Source of the DNA: Fidelibacterota bacterium
Lineage (GTDB): Bacteria; Pseudomonadota; Alphaproteobacteria; Rhodospirillales; Rhodospirillaceae
NCBI GenBank assembly: GCA_947473445.1
Contig: CANJEU010000034.1
Location: forward strand, 1 to 11,043
Direction: 5' to 3'
Length of the DNA: 11,043 nucleotides
In this document: in pieces, positions 6,044-11,043 of the stretch
Layout: each line of letters opens with the position of its first letter
Position numbering within the stretch: position 1 is the stretch's first letter
Notes under the pieces: generated by a model
Seen by the model: only the letters and a program-made list of their open reading frames with translations
Told to the model about the DNA's origin: nothing
The model's database searches: none
Translations under genes and position numbers: made by a program

Positions 6044-6657
6044 GCAACGGGCGTTCCGAATTCGCCCTTACGCGCCAGCGCAGCGCCAAGCTGTGCCAGA
6101 TACTCCTTCTGCGGAATCTCGATCGCACCGAACGACTTCAGGTGGTCGGTGATGAACTGCGTATCGAGCAGCGTGAAACCGCCCTTGATCAGGATCGCAG
6201 CGAGATGCGTGAGCGCCACCTTTGAGGCATCGGTCACTCGGCTGAACATGCTTTCACCGAAGAAGGCCGAGCCCATCGCAAGGCCGTAAAGACCACCCGC
6301 CAGCAAGGGCCGTCCGTCTGCGTCATCGCGCCAAACCTCGACGCTGTGCGCGAGGCCCGCCTCGTGCAGATGAATGAACAGCTCCATGATGTGATCGTTG
6401 ATCCAGGTGTCGAGGCGCCCTTCCTTGCTCTCGGCGCAGCCCTCCATCACGCGGGCGAAGTCGGTGTCGACGGTCACGCGGAACGTGCCGCGGCGCATGG
6501 TGCGGCGCAGTGATCGGGAAAGATGGAATTGGTTGAGCGGGATGACGCCGCGCAATTTCGGCTGGACCCAGAAGACGTCGGTGTCATTGCGCGACTTCGC
6601 CATGGGGAAAACCCCGTAGGCGTAGGCCTTGAGCACAAGCTCCGGGGTGATGGTCAC
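5992..6657 (-). CDS. aat: Leucyl/phenylalanyl-tRNA--protein transferase
   Basis: Aat moves Leu or Phe from aminoacyl-tRNA to the N-terminus of proteins starting with Arg or Lys, marking them for ClpS/ClpAP degradation (N-degron pathway, cytoplasm). The 221-residue protein carries the family blocks in order: AYGVFPMA (~12-19), WVQPKLRGVIPL (~30-41), DTWINDHI, HSVEVW, LLAGGLYGLAMGSAFFGESMF, SKVAL, LLDTQFITDHLKSFGA and IPQKEY. Length is usual. The start is a GTG at 6657 with GAGGA five to seven bases upstream; the frame has no better ATG. The gene is last in the aroQ-accB-accC-aat series, 42 bases after accC. Its final 17 codons overlap the DUF2155 coding region in antisense, in a C-terminal tail (LLSQRSTQTS) that is unlikely to be conserved. 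Confidence 0.94.
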   Translation of the reverse strand: MTITPELVLKAYAYGVFPMAKSRNDTDVFWVQPKLRGVIPLNQFHLSRSLRRTMRRGTFRVTVDTDFARVMEGCAESKEGRLDTWINDHIMELFIHLHEAGLAHSVEVWRDDADGRPLLAGGLYGLAMGSAFFGESMFSRVTDASKVALTHLAAILIKGGFTLLDTQFITDHLKSFGAIEIPQKEYLAQLGAALARKGEFGTPVAQPDLEALLSQRSTQTS

Positions 6658-6685
6658 GCCGTCCTCACACTCCTTGAAAGAAGGG

Positions 6686-6701
6686 GAGGCGGGTTCGCCT
6701 C
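6686..6701 (-). terminator. GC-rich hairpin at the accC stop codon
   Basis: GAGGCG and CGCCTC (minus strand 6701-6696 and 6691-6686) make a 6-bp stem with loop AACC, overlapping the accC stop. It is followed by CCCTTCTTTC, pyrimidine-rich but without a real T run. It could act as a weak terminator or RNA-processing/stability hairpin that lowers aat expression relative to accBC. It is too weak to be called a definite terminator. Confidence 0.3.
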
Positions 6702-8052
6702 ACTTTTCAGTCTTCAGGCGCTCGATGAAACTTTCCAGCCAACGAATGTCGTATTCGCCGTTGATAACGGCTGGCTCGCTCAAGATCGCCTGATGCAGCG
6801 GAATCGTCGTCTGAATTCCGTCGATCACATATTCATGCAGCGCGCGGCGCATGCGCATTAGGCACTCTTCACGCGTTGCGCCCTGCACGATCAGCTTGGA
6901 GATCAGACTATCGTAATGCGGCGGAATTTTGAAGCCGGAGAACAGGCCCGAGTCGACACGCACGCGGCGGCCGCCCGGCGAATGGTAACCGGTGATGAGA
7001 CCCGGTGAAGGCGCAAACGTCTCGGGATTCTCGGCGTTGATGCGGCATTCCATCGAGAAGCCTTCGAAGGTCACATCTTTCTGCGTGAACCCAAGTTCGA
7101 GCCCCGCCGCGACGCGGATCTGTTCCCGCACCAGATCAAGGCCGGTCACCATCTCGGTCACCGGATGCTCCACCTGCAAGCGGGTATTCATTTCGATGAA
7201 ATAGAACTTCCCGTCTTCGTACAGAAACTCGACGGTGCCGGCGTTGTCGTAGCCGAGCTTTTTCATCGCGTTGACCACAACCGCGCCGATCTCGTCGCGC
7301 TGGCCGGCGTTCAGGGCCGGCGAGGGGGTTTCCTCGAAAATCTTTTGGTGGCGGCGCTGCAGTGAGCAATCGCGCTCACCGAGGTGCACGACGTTGCCGT
7401 GTTTGTCGCCCAGAACCTGGATTTCGATGTGGCGCGGACGCCCCAGGTACTTCTCCAAATAAAGCTCGCCGTTGCCAAACGCGGCTTTTGCTTCGGCCGA
7501 GGCGACCTGGAACGCTTCGCGCACTTGATCGCGGTTCTGCGCCACCTTCATGCCGCGTCCGCCGCCGCCGGCGCTGGCTTTCAGCAGCACGGGGTAGCCG
7601 ATGTCGTCAGCGATCTTCAGGGCTTCGTCTTCGGAAGCGACAGCGCCGTCGGACCCCGGCACCACGGGAATCCCCGTTTCCTTAGCGGTCTTCTTCGCCA
7701 GCACCTTGTCGCCCATGGTGCGGATATGGATCGGCGCGGGGCCGATGAACGTCAGGCTGTGATCGGCCACCATCTCGGCGAACTCGGCATTCTCCGACAG
7801 GAAGCCATAGCCCGGATGGATCGCGTCAGCGCCGGTGATAGTCGCGGCCGAGATGATCGCGGCTTTGTTCAAATAGCTTTCGCGCGCCGAGGGCGGGCCG
7901 ATACAGACAGACTCATCGGCCAGGCGCACGTGCATGGCTTCAGAGTCCGCGGTCGAATGAACCGCGACGGTTTGGATACCCATTTCGCGGCAGGCGCGCT
8001 GAATCCGCAGCGCGATCTCGCCGCGGTTCGCGATAAGAACTTTCTCGAACAT
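6700..8052 (-). CDS. accC: Acetyl-CoA carboxylase, biotin carboxylase subunit
   Basis: AccC uses ATP and bicarbonate to carboxylate the biotin on AccB, the first half-reaction of malonyl-CoA synthesis for fatty acids. The 450-residue protein has the normal length and architecture: biotin-carboxylase N domain from FEKVLIANRGEIALR, ATP-grasp domain with K116, the glycine-rich GGGGRG loop (162-167), H208 in HIEIQVLG, C229 in RDCSLQRRHQK, and the metal/bicarbonate segment E287-M-N-T-R-L-Q-V-E-H-P; the C-terminal domain includes SMECRINAENP. The ATG at 8052 is chosen because the protein then begins MFEKVLIANRGE, as in the family; an upstream in-frame start at 8115 would add 21 unrelated residues inside accB. 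It begins seven bases after the accB stop, so the two subunits are translated together. AccA and AccD are elsewhere. Confidence 0.97.
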   Translation of the reverse strand: MFEKVLIANRGEIALRIQRACREMGIQTVAVHSTADSEAMHVRLADESVCIGPPSARESYLNKAAIISAATITGADAIHPGYGFLSENAEFAEMVADHSLTFIGPAPIHIRTMGDKVLAKKTAKETGIPVVPGSDGAVASEDEALKIADDIGYPVLLKASAGGGGRGMKVAQNRDQVREAFQVASAEAKAAFGNGELYLEKYLGRPRHIEIQVLGDKHGNVVHLGERDCSLQRRHQKIFEETPSPALNAGQRDEIGAVVVNAMKKLGYDNAGTVEFLYEDGKFYFIEMNTRLQVEHPVTEMVTGLDLVREQIRVAAGLELGFTQKDVTFEGFSMECRINAENPETFAPSPGLITGYHSPGGRRVRVDSGLFSGFKIPPHYDSLISKLIVQGATREECLMRMRRALHEYVIDGIQTTIPLHQAILSEPAVINGEYDIRWLESFIERLKTEK

Positions 8053-8059
8053 TCGGATG

Positions 8060-8650
8060 TTACTCGATGACCAGCAGCGGCTCGCCGTATTCCACCGGCG
8101 CGCCATTCTCGACAATAATCTGCGTGACCTTACCTGCGCGCGGGGCCTTGACCGGATTGAAGGTCTTCATCGCTTCGATCAGGCACAGCGTCTGGCCTTC
8201 GGCGACGGTGTCGCCCACTTTCGCAAAGGCCGGCGCGCCCGGTTCGGGCAGAAGGTAACAAACGCCCACCATCGGCGATTTCACCGTGCCCGGGTTGCTG
8301 GCGACATCGACCGGCGCCGGCGGGGCCGCCGGTGCGAGCAAGGGCGCGGGCGCCGCCGCCGGGGCATGCAACATGGCCGGCGCGGCATAACCGCCGCCGC
8401 CGCCGTGGTTACGCGCAACGCGCACGCGCACGCCGCCCGATTCATATTCGATTTCCGTCAGGGAGGTTTCATCCAGGATCGAAGCCAGCTGCTTCACCAG
8501 CGAGCCTTCGATGCTGAGATTTGTGATGCCCTTGCCCGCCGGGGGATTGGCGCTGGCCGCCTTCGGCGCGGCTTTCGCGGCCGGTGCAGGGGCCTTTGAT
8601 GCTGTCGCTTTGGCGGCAGTCTTGGCGGTTTTCTTCACGGTCTTCTTCAC
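8060..8650 (-). CDS. accB: Acetyl-CoA carboxylase, biotin carboxyl carrier protein
   Basis: AccB carries biotin between AccC and the AccAD carboxyltransferase. The C-terminal biotinyl domain (~122-196) contains the biotinylation motif EAMKTFN, with K162 the expected acceptor, followed by PRAGKV and a GEPLLVIE end. The segment ISNL-like [39 protein letters not shown] (~42-80) is the usual AccB N-terminus, and an Ala/Pro linker (~86-118) joins the two. Before residue 42 there is an extra Lys/Ala/Pro-rich tail resembling histone-H1-like proteins, which makes the protein 196 residues against roughly 150-165 in most relatives. The start is a GTG at 8650 with AAGGA eight bases upstream. The aroQ stop and this GTG overlap as GTGA (8650-8647), so translation is probably coupled. 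Confidence 0.95.
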   Translation of the reverse strand: MKKTVKKTAKTAAKATASKAPAPAAKAAPKAASANPPAGKGITNLSIEGSLVKQLASILDETSLTEIEYESGGVRVRVARNHGGGGGYAAPAMLHAPAAAPAPLLAPAAPPAPVDVASNPGTVKSPMVGVCYLLPEPGAPAFAKVGDTVAEGQTLCLIEAMKTFNPVKAPRAGKVTQIIVENGAPVEYGEPLLVIE

Positions 8651-9099
8651 TTTGTTTTCCTTGAATCTAGAATCTTCGCCATGGCGTCGATCGCCAGTTC
8701 GTAACCGTGCGCGCCGAGGCCGCAGATCACGCCGGTCGCCGCGCGGCTGATGTAGGAGTGATGACGGTACTCCTCGCGCCGGTAAATATTCGACAAATGG
8801 ACTTCAATCACCGGCAGGCTGCTGGCCAGCAAGGCGTCGAGGATCGCAACGGAGGTGTGCGTGTAGCCGCCGGCGTTGATGATGATGCCCGCCGCCGCCG
8901 TGCGCGCCGCTTGGATCCAGGTGATCAATTCGCCTTCGTCGTTGCTCTGGCGGAAGTCGACGGTCACGCCATGGCTCTGGGCGCGCGTGGTCACGGCCGC
9001 GCGGATATCATCCAGCGTCTCGCGGCCATAGATTTCCGGTTCCCGAAGCCCCAGCAAATTGAGGTTGGGACCGTTCAGCACAACGACAGTACGGTTCAC
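8647..9099 (-). CDS. aroQ: Type II 3-dehydroquinate dehydratase
   Basis: AroQ removes water from 3-dehydroquinate to give 3-dehydroshikimate, step three of the shikimate pathway to aromatic amino acids. The 150-residue protein has the type II signature [18 protein letters not shown], with R19 and Y24 in the active-site lid, [19 protein letters not shown] with H81, and [10 protein letters not shown] with the catalytic H101. Length and spacing are normal for a dodecameric type II enzyme. The start is taken as the GTG at 9099, which places Y24 at its usual number and has GTAGG upstream; a further in-frame GTG at 9132 would add 11 unlikely residues. The stop overlaps the accB GTG. It heads the minus-strand operon, whose promoter must lie in 9100-9260. 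Confidence 0.96.
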   Translation of the reverse strand: MNRTVVVLNGPNLNLLGLREPEIYGRETLDDIRAAVTTRAQSHGVTVDFRQSNDEGELITWIQAARTAAAGIIINAGGYTHTSVAILDALLASSLPVIEVHLSNIYRREEYRHHSYISRAATGVICGLGAHGYELAIDAMAKILDSRKTK

Positions 9100-9135
9100 G
9101 TGTCTACCTACCCAGTCACAGGGATATACCACCCC

Positions 9136-9154
9136 AAAGGTTGCGGCAACCTTT
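9136..9154. repeat. Perfect 9-base inverted repeat upstream of aroQ
   Basis: AAAGGTTGC (9136-9144) and GCAACCTTT (9146-9154) flank a single G. The site is 37-55 bases upstream of the aroQ GTG, inside its likely leader or promoter region. Its near-perfect symmetry and one-base centre suit a dimeric repressor operator better than an RNA hairpin. About ten bases further on is an AT-rich block bounded by GGGGGG (9165-9170) and CCCCCC (9210-9215), which can pair imperfectly through adjoining A and T runs. I could not assign the aroQ promoter boxes with confidence. Confidence 0.45.
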
Positions 9155-9225
9155 CCTACCTATGCGGGGGGATAAAATTTAATGGTTGCAATGCTCTAGC
9201 TGATTTTTTGCCCCCCTTCAGAAGC

Positions 9226-9254
9226 TTGACTCGGGAGCGCTCGTCACTCATCTT
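9226..9254 (+). promoter_or_regulatory. Candidate promoter of the thiSG transcript
   Basis: TTGACT (9226-9231), preceded by GC, is a 5/6 match to the -35 consensus in the CTTGAC form common in alphaproteobacteria. Seventeen bases later CATCTT (9249-9254) matches TATAAT at 3 of 6 positions. Transcription would start near 9261, at the very 5' edge of the TPP riboswitch, so the true start may be a few bases earlier or later. The -10 box is weak. Confidence 0.35.
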
Positions 9255-9257
9255 CCG

Positions 9258-9346
9258 CCCAAACCGGGGTGCCGTCACAGGCTGAGACGGGGGCAAAGCC
9301 CTCGAACCCGCTGAACCTGATCTGGGTCATGCCAGCGAAGGGAGGA
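9258..9346 (+). promoter_or_regulatory. TPP riboswitch (THI element)
   Basis: The conserved THI-box strings appear in the right order and spacing: GGGGTGCC (9266-9273), GGCTGAGA (9280-9287), GAACCTGATCTGGGT (9313-9327) and ATGCCAGCGAAGGGA (9329-9343). These bind thiamin pyrophosphate: the CTGAGA bulge recognises the pyrimidine and the GCCAGCG region helps hold the diphosphate. GGAGG (9341-9345), a likely Shine-Dalgarno of thiS, overlaps the 3' end of the aptamer, which points to control of translation initiation by masking the ribosome-binding site when TPP is bound. It regulates thiS and probably thiG. The exact ends of helix P1 are uncertain. Confidence 0.95.
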
Positions 9347-9353
9347 AAGGTCC

Positions 9354-9554
9354 TTGAACATCACGCTGAACGGCGACGCGCGCGCCATCCCCGACGGCCT
9401 TTCGGTCGAAGGCCTCCTACAGCACCTCGGCATTGTTTCAAAGAAGGTCGCCGTCGAGCGCAACCTCGAGATCGTGCCCAAGTCCACCTTCCCGAGCACC
9501 CTGATCACCGAAGGCGACCGCCTCGAGATCGTCCACTTCATTGGGGGCGGGTGA
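9354..9554 (+). CDS. thiS: Sulfur carrier protein ThiS
   Basis: ThiS is a ubiquitin-fold protein whose C-terminal glycine is adenylated by ThiF and converted to a thiocarboxylate that donates sulfur to ThiG for the thiamin thiazole ring. This 66-residue protein shows the family features: a short N-terminal beta strand ending in NGDAR, a GLSVEGLLQHLGI helix, KKVAVERN, EIVPKS, LITEGDRLEIVHFIGGG, and the required terminal Gly-Gly. The start is a TTG at 9354 (TTG AAC ATC ACG), with GGAGG (9341-9345) or AAAGG (9346-9350) as Shine-Dalgarno. The TTG start directly after the riboswitch fits low, tightly controlled translation. ThiF, ThiO/ThiH and ThiE are not in the window. Confidence 0.93.
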   Translation: MNITLNGDARAIPDGLSVEGLLQHLGIVSKKVAVERNLEIVPKSTFPSTLITEGDRLEIVHFIGGG

Positions 9555-9576
9555 GGGTGGCCAAACTCAAGCGGAA

Positions 9577-9640
9577 TTGGGGTCAGATAATCGGGTGAAA
9601 AATCGCACTGCGATTTTTCATGCGATCCCCCGGAGGGATC
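9577..9640. repeat. Palindromic intergenic element with GGGGTCAGA core (copy 2)
   Basis: The element begins with TTGGGGTCAGA (9577-9587), identical to 2796-2806 in the nrdJ-creA gap. It is followed by a perfect 12-base inverted repeat, TGAAAAATCGCA and TGCGATTTTTCA around one C (9596-9620), and then GATCCC and GGGATC around five bases (9624-9640). Two neighbouring palindromes after a shared motif are typical of REP/BIME-like repeats. It sits inside the thiS-thiG gap of 144 bases, which is otherwise empty. The first palindrome, with ATCGC/GCGAT and flanking A and T runs, could also serve as a weak bidirectional terminator and reduce thiG expression. Confidence 0.55.
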
Positions 9641-9698
9641 TTGCAGCGAACACCGATGCCGTCGCTTTTTCTAAACCGCATTGTCATTGAGATTACCC

Positions 9699-10490
9699 AT
9701 GAACAACATCTCCTCTCCCACCGATGACTCCTTCGTCGTTGCCGGCCGCCGCTTCAGCTCGCGGCTCCTCGTGGGTACCGGCAAGTACAAGGACTTCGAG
9801 GAAACCGCCCGCGCCATCGACGCGTCGGGCGCCGAGATCGTCACGGTCGCCGTACGCCGCGTTAACCTGTCGGACGCGTCTCAGCCCATGCTGGTCGATT
9901 TCGTCGATCCGAAAAAATACACTTATCTCCCCAATACCGCCGGCTGCTACACGGCCGACGATGCTGTGCGCACCTTGCGCCTCGCGCGCGAAGCCGGGGG
10001 CTGGAACCTCGTCAAGCTCGAGGTCCTAGGCGATCACAAGACCCTCTACCCCAACATCATCGAAACCTTGAAAGCCGCTGAGGCGCTCATCAAGGACAAG
10101 TTCGACGTCATGGTTTACTGCACCGACGATCCGATTATGAGCAAACGGCTCGAGGACCTCGGCTGCTGCGCCATCATGCCGCTCGCCGCGCCCATCGGCT
10201 CGGGCCTTGGCATCCAGAACCCGGTGAACATTCGGATCATCGTCGAGCAATCCAAAGTCCCGGTGCTGGTCGACGCCGGCGTCGGCACGGCCTCCGACGC
10301 CGCCATCGCCATGGAACTGGGTTGCGACGGGGTGCTCATGAACACCGCTATCGCCGCGGCCAAGGATCCCATCAAGATGGCCAAAGCCATGAAGCTCGCG
10401 GTCGAGGCCGGGCGCCTCGCCTATCTCGCCGGCCGCATGCCGCGCCAGATGTACGCCGATCCCTCAAGCCCACTCGCGGGACTGATCTAA
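9699..10490 (+). CDS. thiG: Thiazole synthase ThiG
   Basis: ThiG joins 1-deoxy-D-xylulose 5-phosphate, dehydroglycine and sulfur from ThiS thiocarboxylate to form the thiazole phosphate of thiamin. The 263-residue protein is full length. It shows [18 protein letters not shown] (19-36), [35 protein letters not shown] (77-98), and LVKLEVLGD with K106 the expected Schiff-base lysine, then the barrel segments [48 protein letters not shown] and [18 protein letters not shown]. The ATG at 9699 is preferred over an in-frame TTG at 9681. It follows thiS by 144 bases carrying a palindromic repeat, so it is probably co-transcribed with it under the TPP riboswitch but not translationally coupled. The next gene downstream is flagellar, so the thiamin cluster here is only thiSG. 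Confidence 0.96.
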   Translation: MNNISSPTDDSFVVAGRRFSSRLLVGTGKYKDFEETARAIDASGAEIVTVAVRRVNLSDASQPMLVDFVDPKKYTYLPNTAGCYTADDAVRTLRLAREAGGWNLVKLEVLGDHKTLYPNIIETLKAAEALIKDKFDVMVYCTDDPIMSKRLEDLGCCAIMPLAAPIGSGLGIQNPVNIRIIVEQSKVPVLVDAGVGTASDAAIAMELGCDGVLMNTAIAAAKDPIKMAKAMKLAVEAGRLAYLAGRMPRQMYADPSSPLAGLI

Positions 10491-10493
10491 GCC

Positions 10494-10561
10494 CGGCAAT
10501 TTCTGCCGCTCTCCACGCCGCTCTTGCCCGAATGCGTCGGCTTCCGGCGCACTGAGCGCCG
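10494..10561 (+). promoter_or_regulatory. Inverted repeats upstream of the sigma-54 promoter (possible enhancer)
   Basis: CGGCA (10494-10498) and TGCCG (10504-10508) flank ATTTC, about 90-100 bases upstream of the -24 element. This resembles the CGGCAA...GCCG type of site bound by the flagellar sigma-54 activator FlbD in Caulobacter, as I recall it. A second repeat, CGGCGC and GCGCCG around five bases, lies at 10545-10561. Either could instead be a weak thiG terminator, but neither is followed by T residues. The position upstream of a sigma-54 promoter favours an activator site. Confidence 0.35.
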
Positions 10562-10592
10562 CTAACCCGTTGAATTCCCTCAAGCTGCGTTC

Positions 10593-10608
10593 TGGCACGG
10601 GCCTTGCT
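10593..10608 (+). promoter_or_regulatory. Sigma-54 (RpoN) promoter of the flagellar gene
   Basis: TGGCACGGGCCTTGCT matches the sigma-54 consensus TGGCAC-N5-TTGC exactly, with GG (-24) and GC (-12) ten bases apart. Transcription would begin near 10619, leaving a ~64-base leader before the ATG at 10683. Sigma-54 control of middle/late flagellar genes, including the hook gene, is well known in Caulobacter and related alphaproteobacteria and fits the gene that follows. Confidence 0.85.
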
Positions 10609-10621
10609 ACATCCGACCCGA

Positions 10622-10662
10622 CACGCGAAGTGTGCGCCCACGTCAAAGGTGCGTCTCGCGTG
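10622..10662 (+). promoter_or_regulatory. Hairpin at the 5' end of the flagellar mRNA
   Basis: CACGCGA (10622-10628) and TCGCGTG (10656-10662) form a perfect 7-bp GC-rich stem around 27 bases. It lies just after the predicted sigma-54 start and ends ten bases before the Shine-Dalgarno GGAGAG (10673-10678). It may protect the transcript or affect translation timing; this is inference. Confidence 0.4.
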
Positions 10663-10682
10663 CGGAATATTCGGAGAGCGGC

Positions 10683-11043
10683 ATGAGCATCGGTCTAAAA
10701 GGCATTTTCAACACTGCGGTCCAGGGCATGCAGGCCCAATCGCAGCATTTGAACAACATTTCGACCAACATCGCCAATGTGGGCACCACTGGCTACAAGT
10801 CGCAGCAGACGCATTTCGCAACGCTCCTCAACCACCAAGATCCGATCTCGCGCAGCTATTTCAGCGTCAACACCTACGATTTTCGCCAGGTCGACAAACA
10901 AGGCGCCTTGCTCCAAACCCAGCGCAGTTTCGACGTCGCGCTTAACGGTCGCGGACTGTTCGTCACCAGCCCGGACACCACCGCGCAGTATGTCGCCGGC
11001 GCCACCGATCGCTTCCAGTACACGCGCGACGGCGCCTTCTTCG
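10683..11043 (+). CDS. flgE: Flagellar hook/rod protein, probably hook protein FlgE (N-terminal part)
   Basis: The first 120 codons are present and the frame is open at the right edge. The N-terminus (SIGLKGIFNTAVQGMQAQSQHLNNISTNIANVGTTGYK, residues 2-39) is the conserved coiled-coil start of the flagellar rod/hook family, with the N-I-A-N...T-G-Y-K signature (30-39). A hook-type FlgE/FlgF/FlgG segment follows: QVDKQGALLQTQRSFDVALNGRGLFVTSP, and QYTRDGAFF at the edge, which is the start of the next conserved block. These proteins polymerise outside the inner membrane after type III export. Which family member it is cannot be settled from the N-terminus. FlgE is favoured because sigma-54 promoters commonly drive hook genes and because of a non-proximal-rod-like central segment. 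The start has GGAGAG (10673-10678) five bases before the ATG. Confidence 0.8.
   Translation, partial: MSIGLKGIFNTAVQGMQAQSQHLNNISTNIANVGTTGYKSQQTHFATLLNHQDPISRSYFSVNTYDFRQVDKQGALLQTQRSFDVALNGRGLFVTSPDTTAQYVAGATDRFQYTRDGAFF

Noticed and set aside
7384..8070. A 228-codon plus-strand frame opposite accC
   Set aside because: It is a mirror frame of a strongly conserved accC with intact catalytic residues.
9681..9698. A TTG start for thiG six codons upstream
   Set aside because: The ATG at 9699 gives the usual ThiG length and N-terminus, and no better Shine-Dalgarno precedes the TTG.

Overview
This is a GC-rich chromosomal window that looks like an alphaproteobacterium. The clues are an NDUFA12-type complex I subunit, a DUF2155 gene, the order aroQ-accB-accC-aat, a long B12-dependent ribonucleotide reductase, a candidate general-stress (EcfG-type) promoter and a sigma-54 flagellar promoter. 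Nearly all of the DNA is core metabolism and cell envelope. I see no phage, plasmid, insertion sequence, CRISPR array, tRNA or rRNA, and no defence or secondary-metabolite system.

Layout. (1) 1-2529, minus strand: the N-terminal ~843 codons of nrdJ, running off the left edge. (2) 2530-2910: a 381-base gap holding a candidate nrdJ promoter and a leader with two mutually exclusive hairpins, the second followed by seven T, then three tandem 10-base repeats and a 10-base inverted repeat. (3) 2911-3984: creA (plus) converging on a PRC-barrel lipoprotein gene (minus), with a strong terminator between them. (4) 4226-6043, plus: a tight run of NDUFA12-like gene, MCE-domain gene, second MCE-domain gene (MlaD) and DUF2155. 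(5) 5992-9099, minus: aroQ-accB-accC-aat; aat converges on DUF2155 and the two coding regions overlap by 52 bases. (6) 9226-10490, plus: promoter, TPP riboswitch, thiS, a palindromic repeat and thiG. (7) 10491-11043, plus: a sigma-54 promoter with upstream inverted repeats, a leader hairpin, and the start of a flagellar rod/hook protein gene, probably flgE, cut by the right edge.

How the genes work together. NrdJ makes deoxyribonucleotides with adenosylcobalamin. AccB and AccC form the biotin-carboxylase half of acetyl-CoA carboxylase, coupled to AroQ of the shikimate pathway and Aat of the N-degron pathway. ThiS and ThiG make the thiamin thiazole and are controlled by TPP. The MCE/MlaD pair and DUF2155 point to envelope lipid transport or envelope biogenesis. 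Several genes use non-ATG starts (GTG for aroQ, accB, aat and the first MCE gene; TTG for thiS).

No complete new system is evident. The best leads are the attenuator-like nrdJ leader, two intergenic elements sharing a GGGGTCAGA core, the tandem MCE genes, and the stress-type promoter in front of the PRC-barrel lipoprotein gene. All of these were read by eye, without database searches or folding software.
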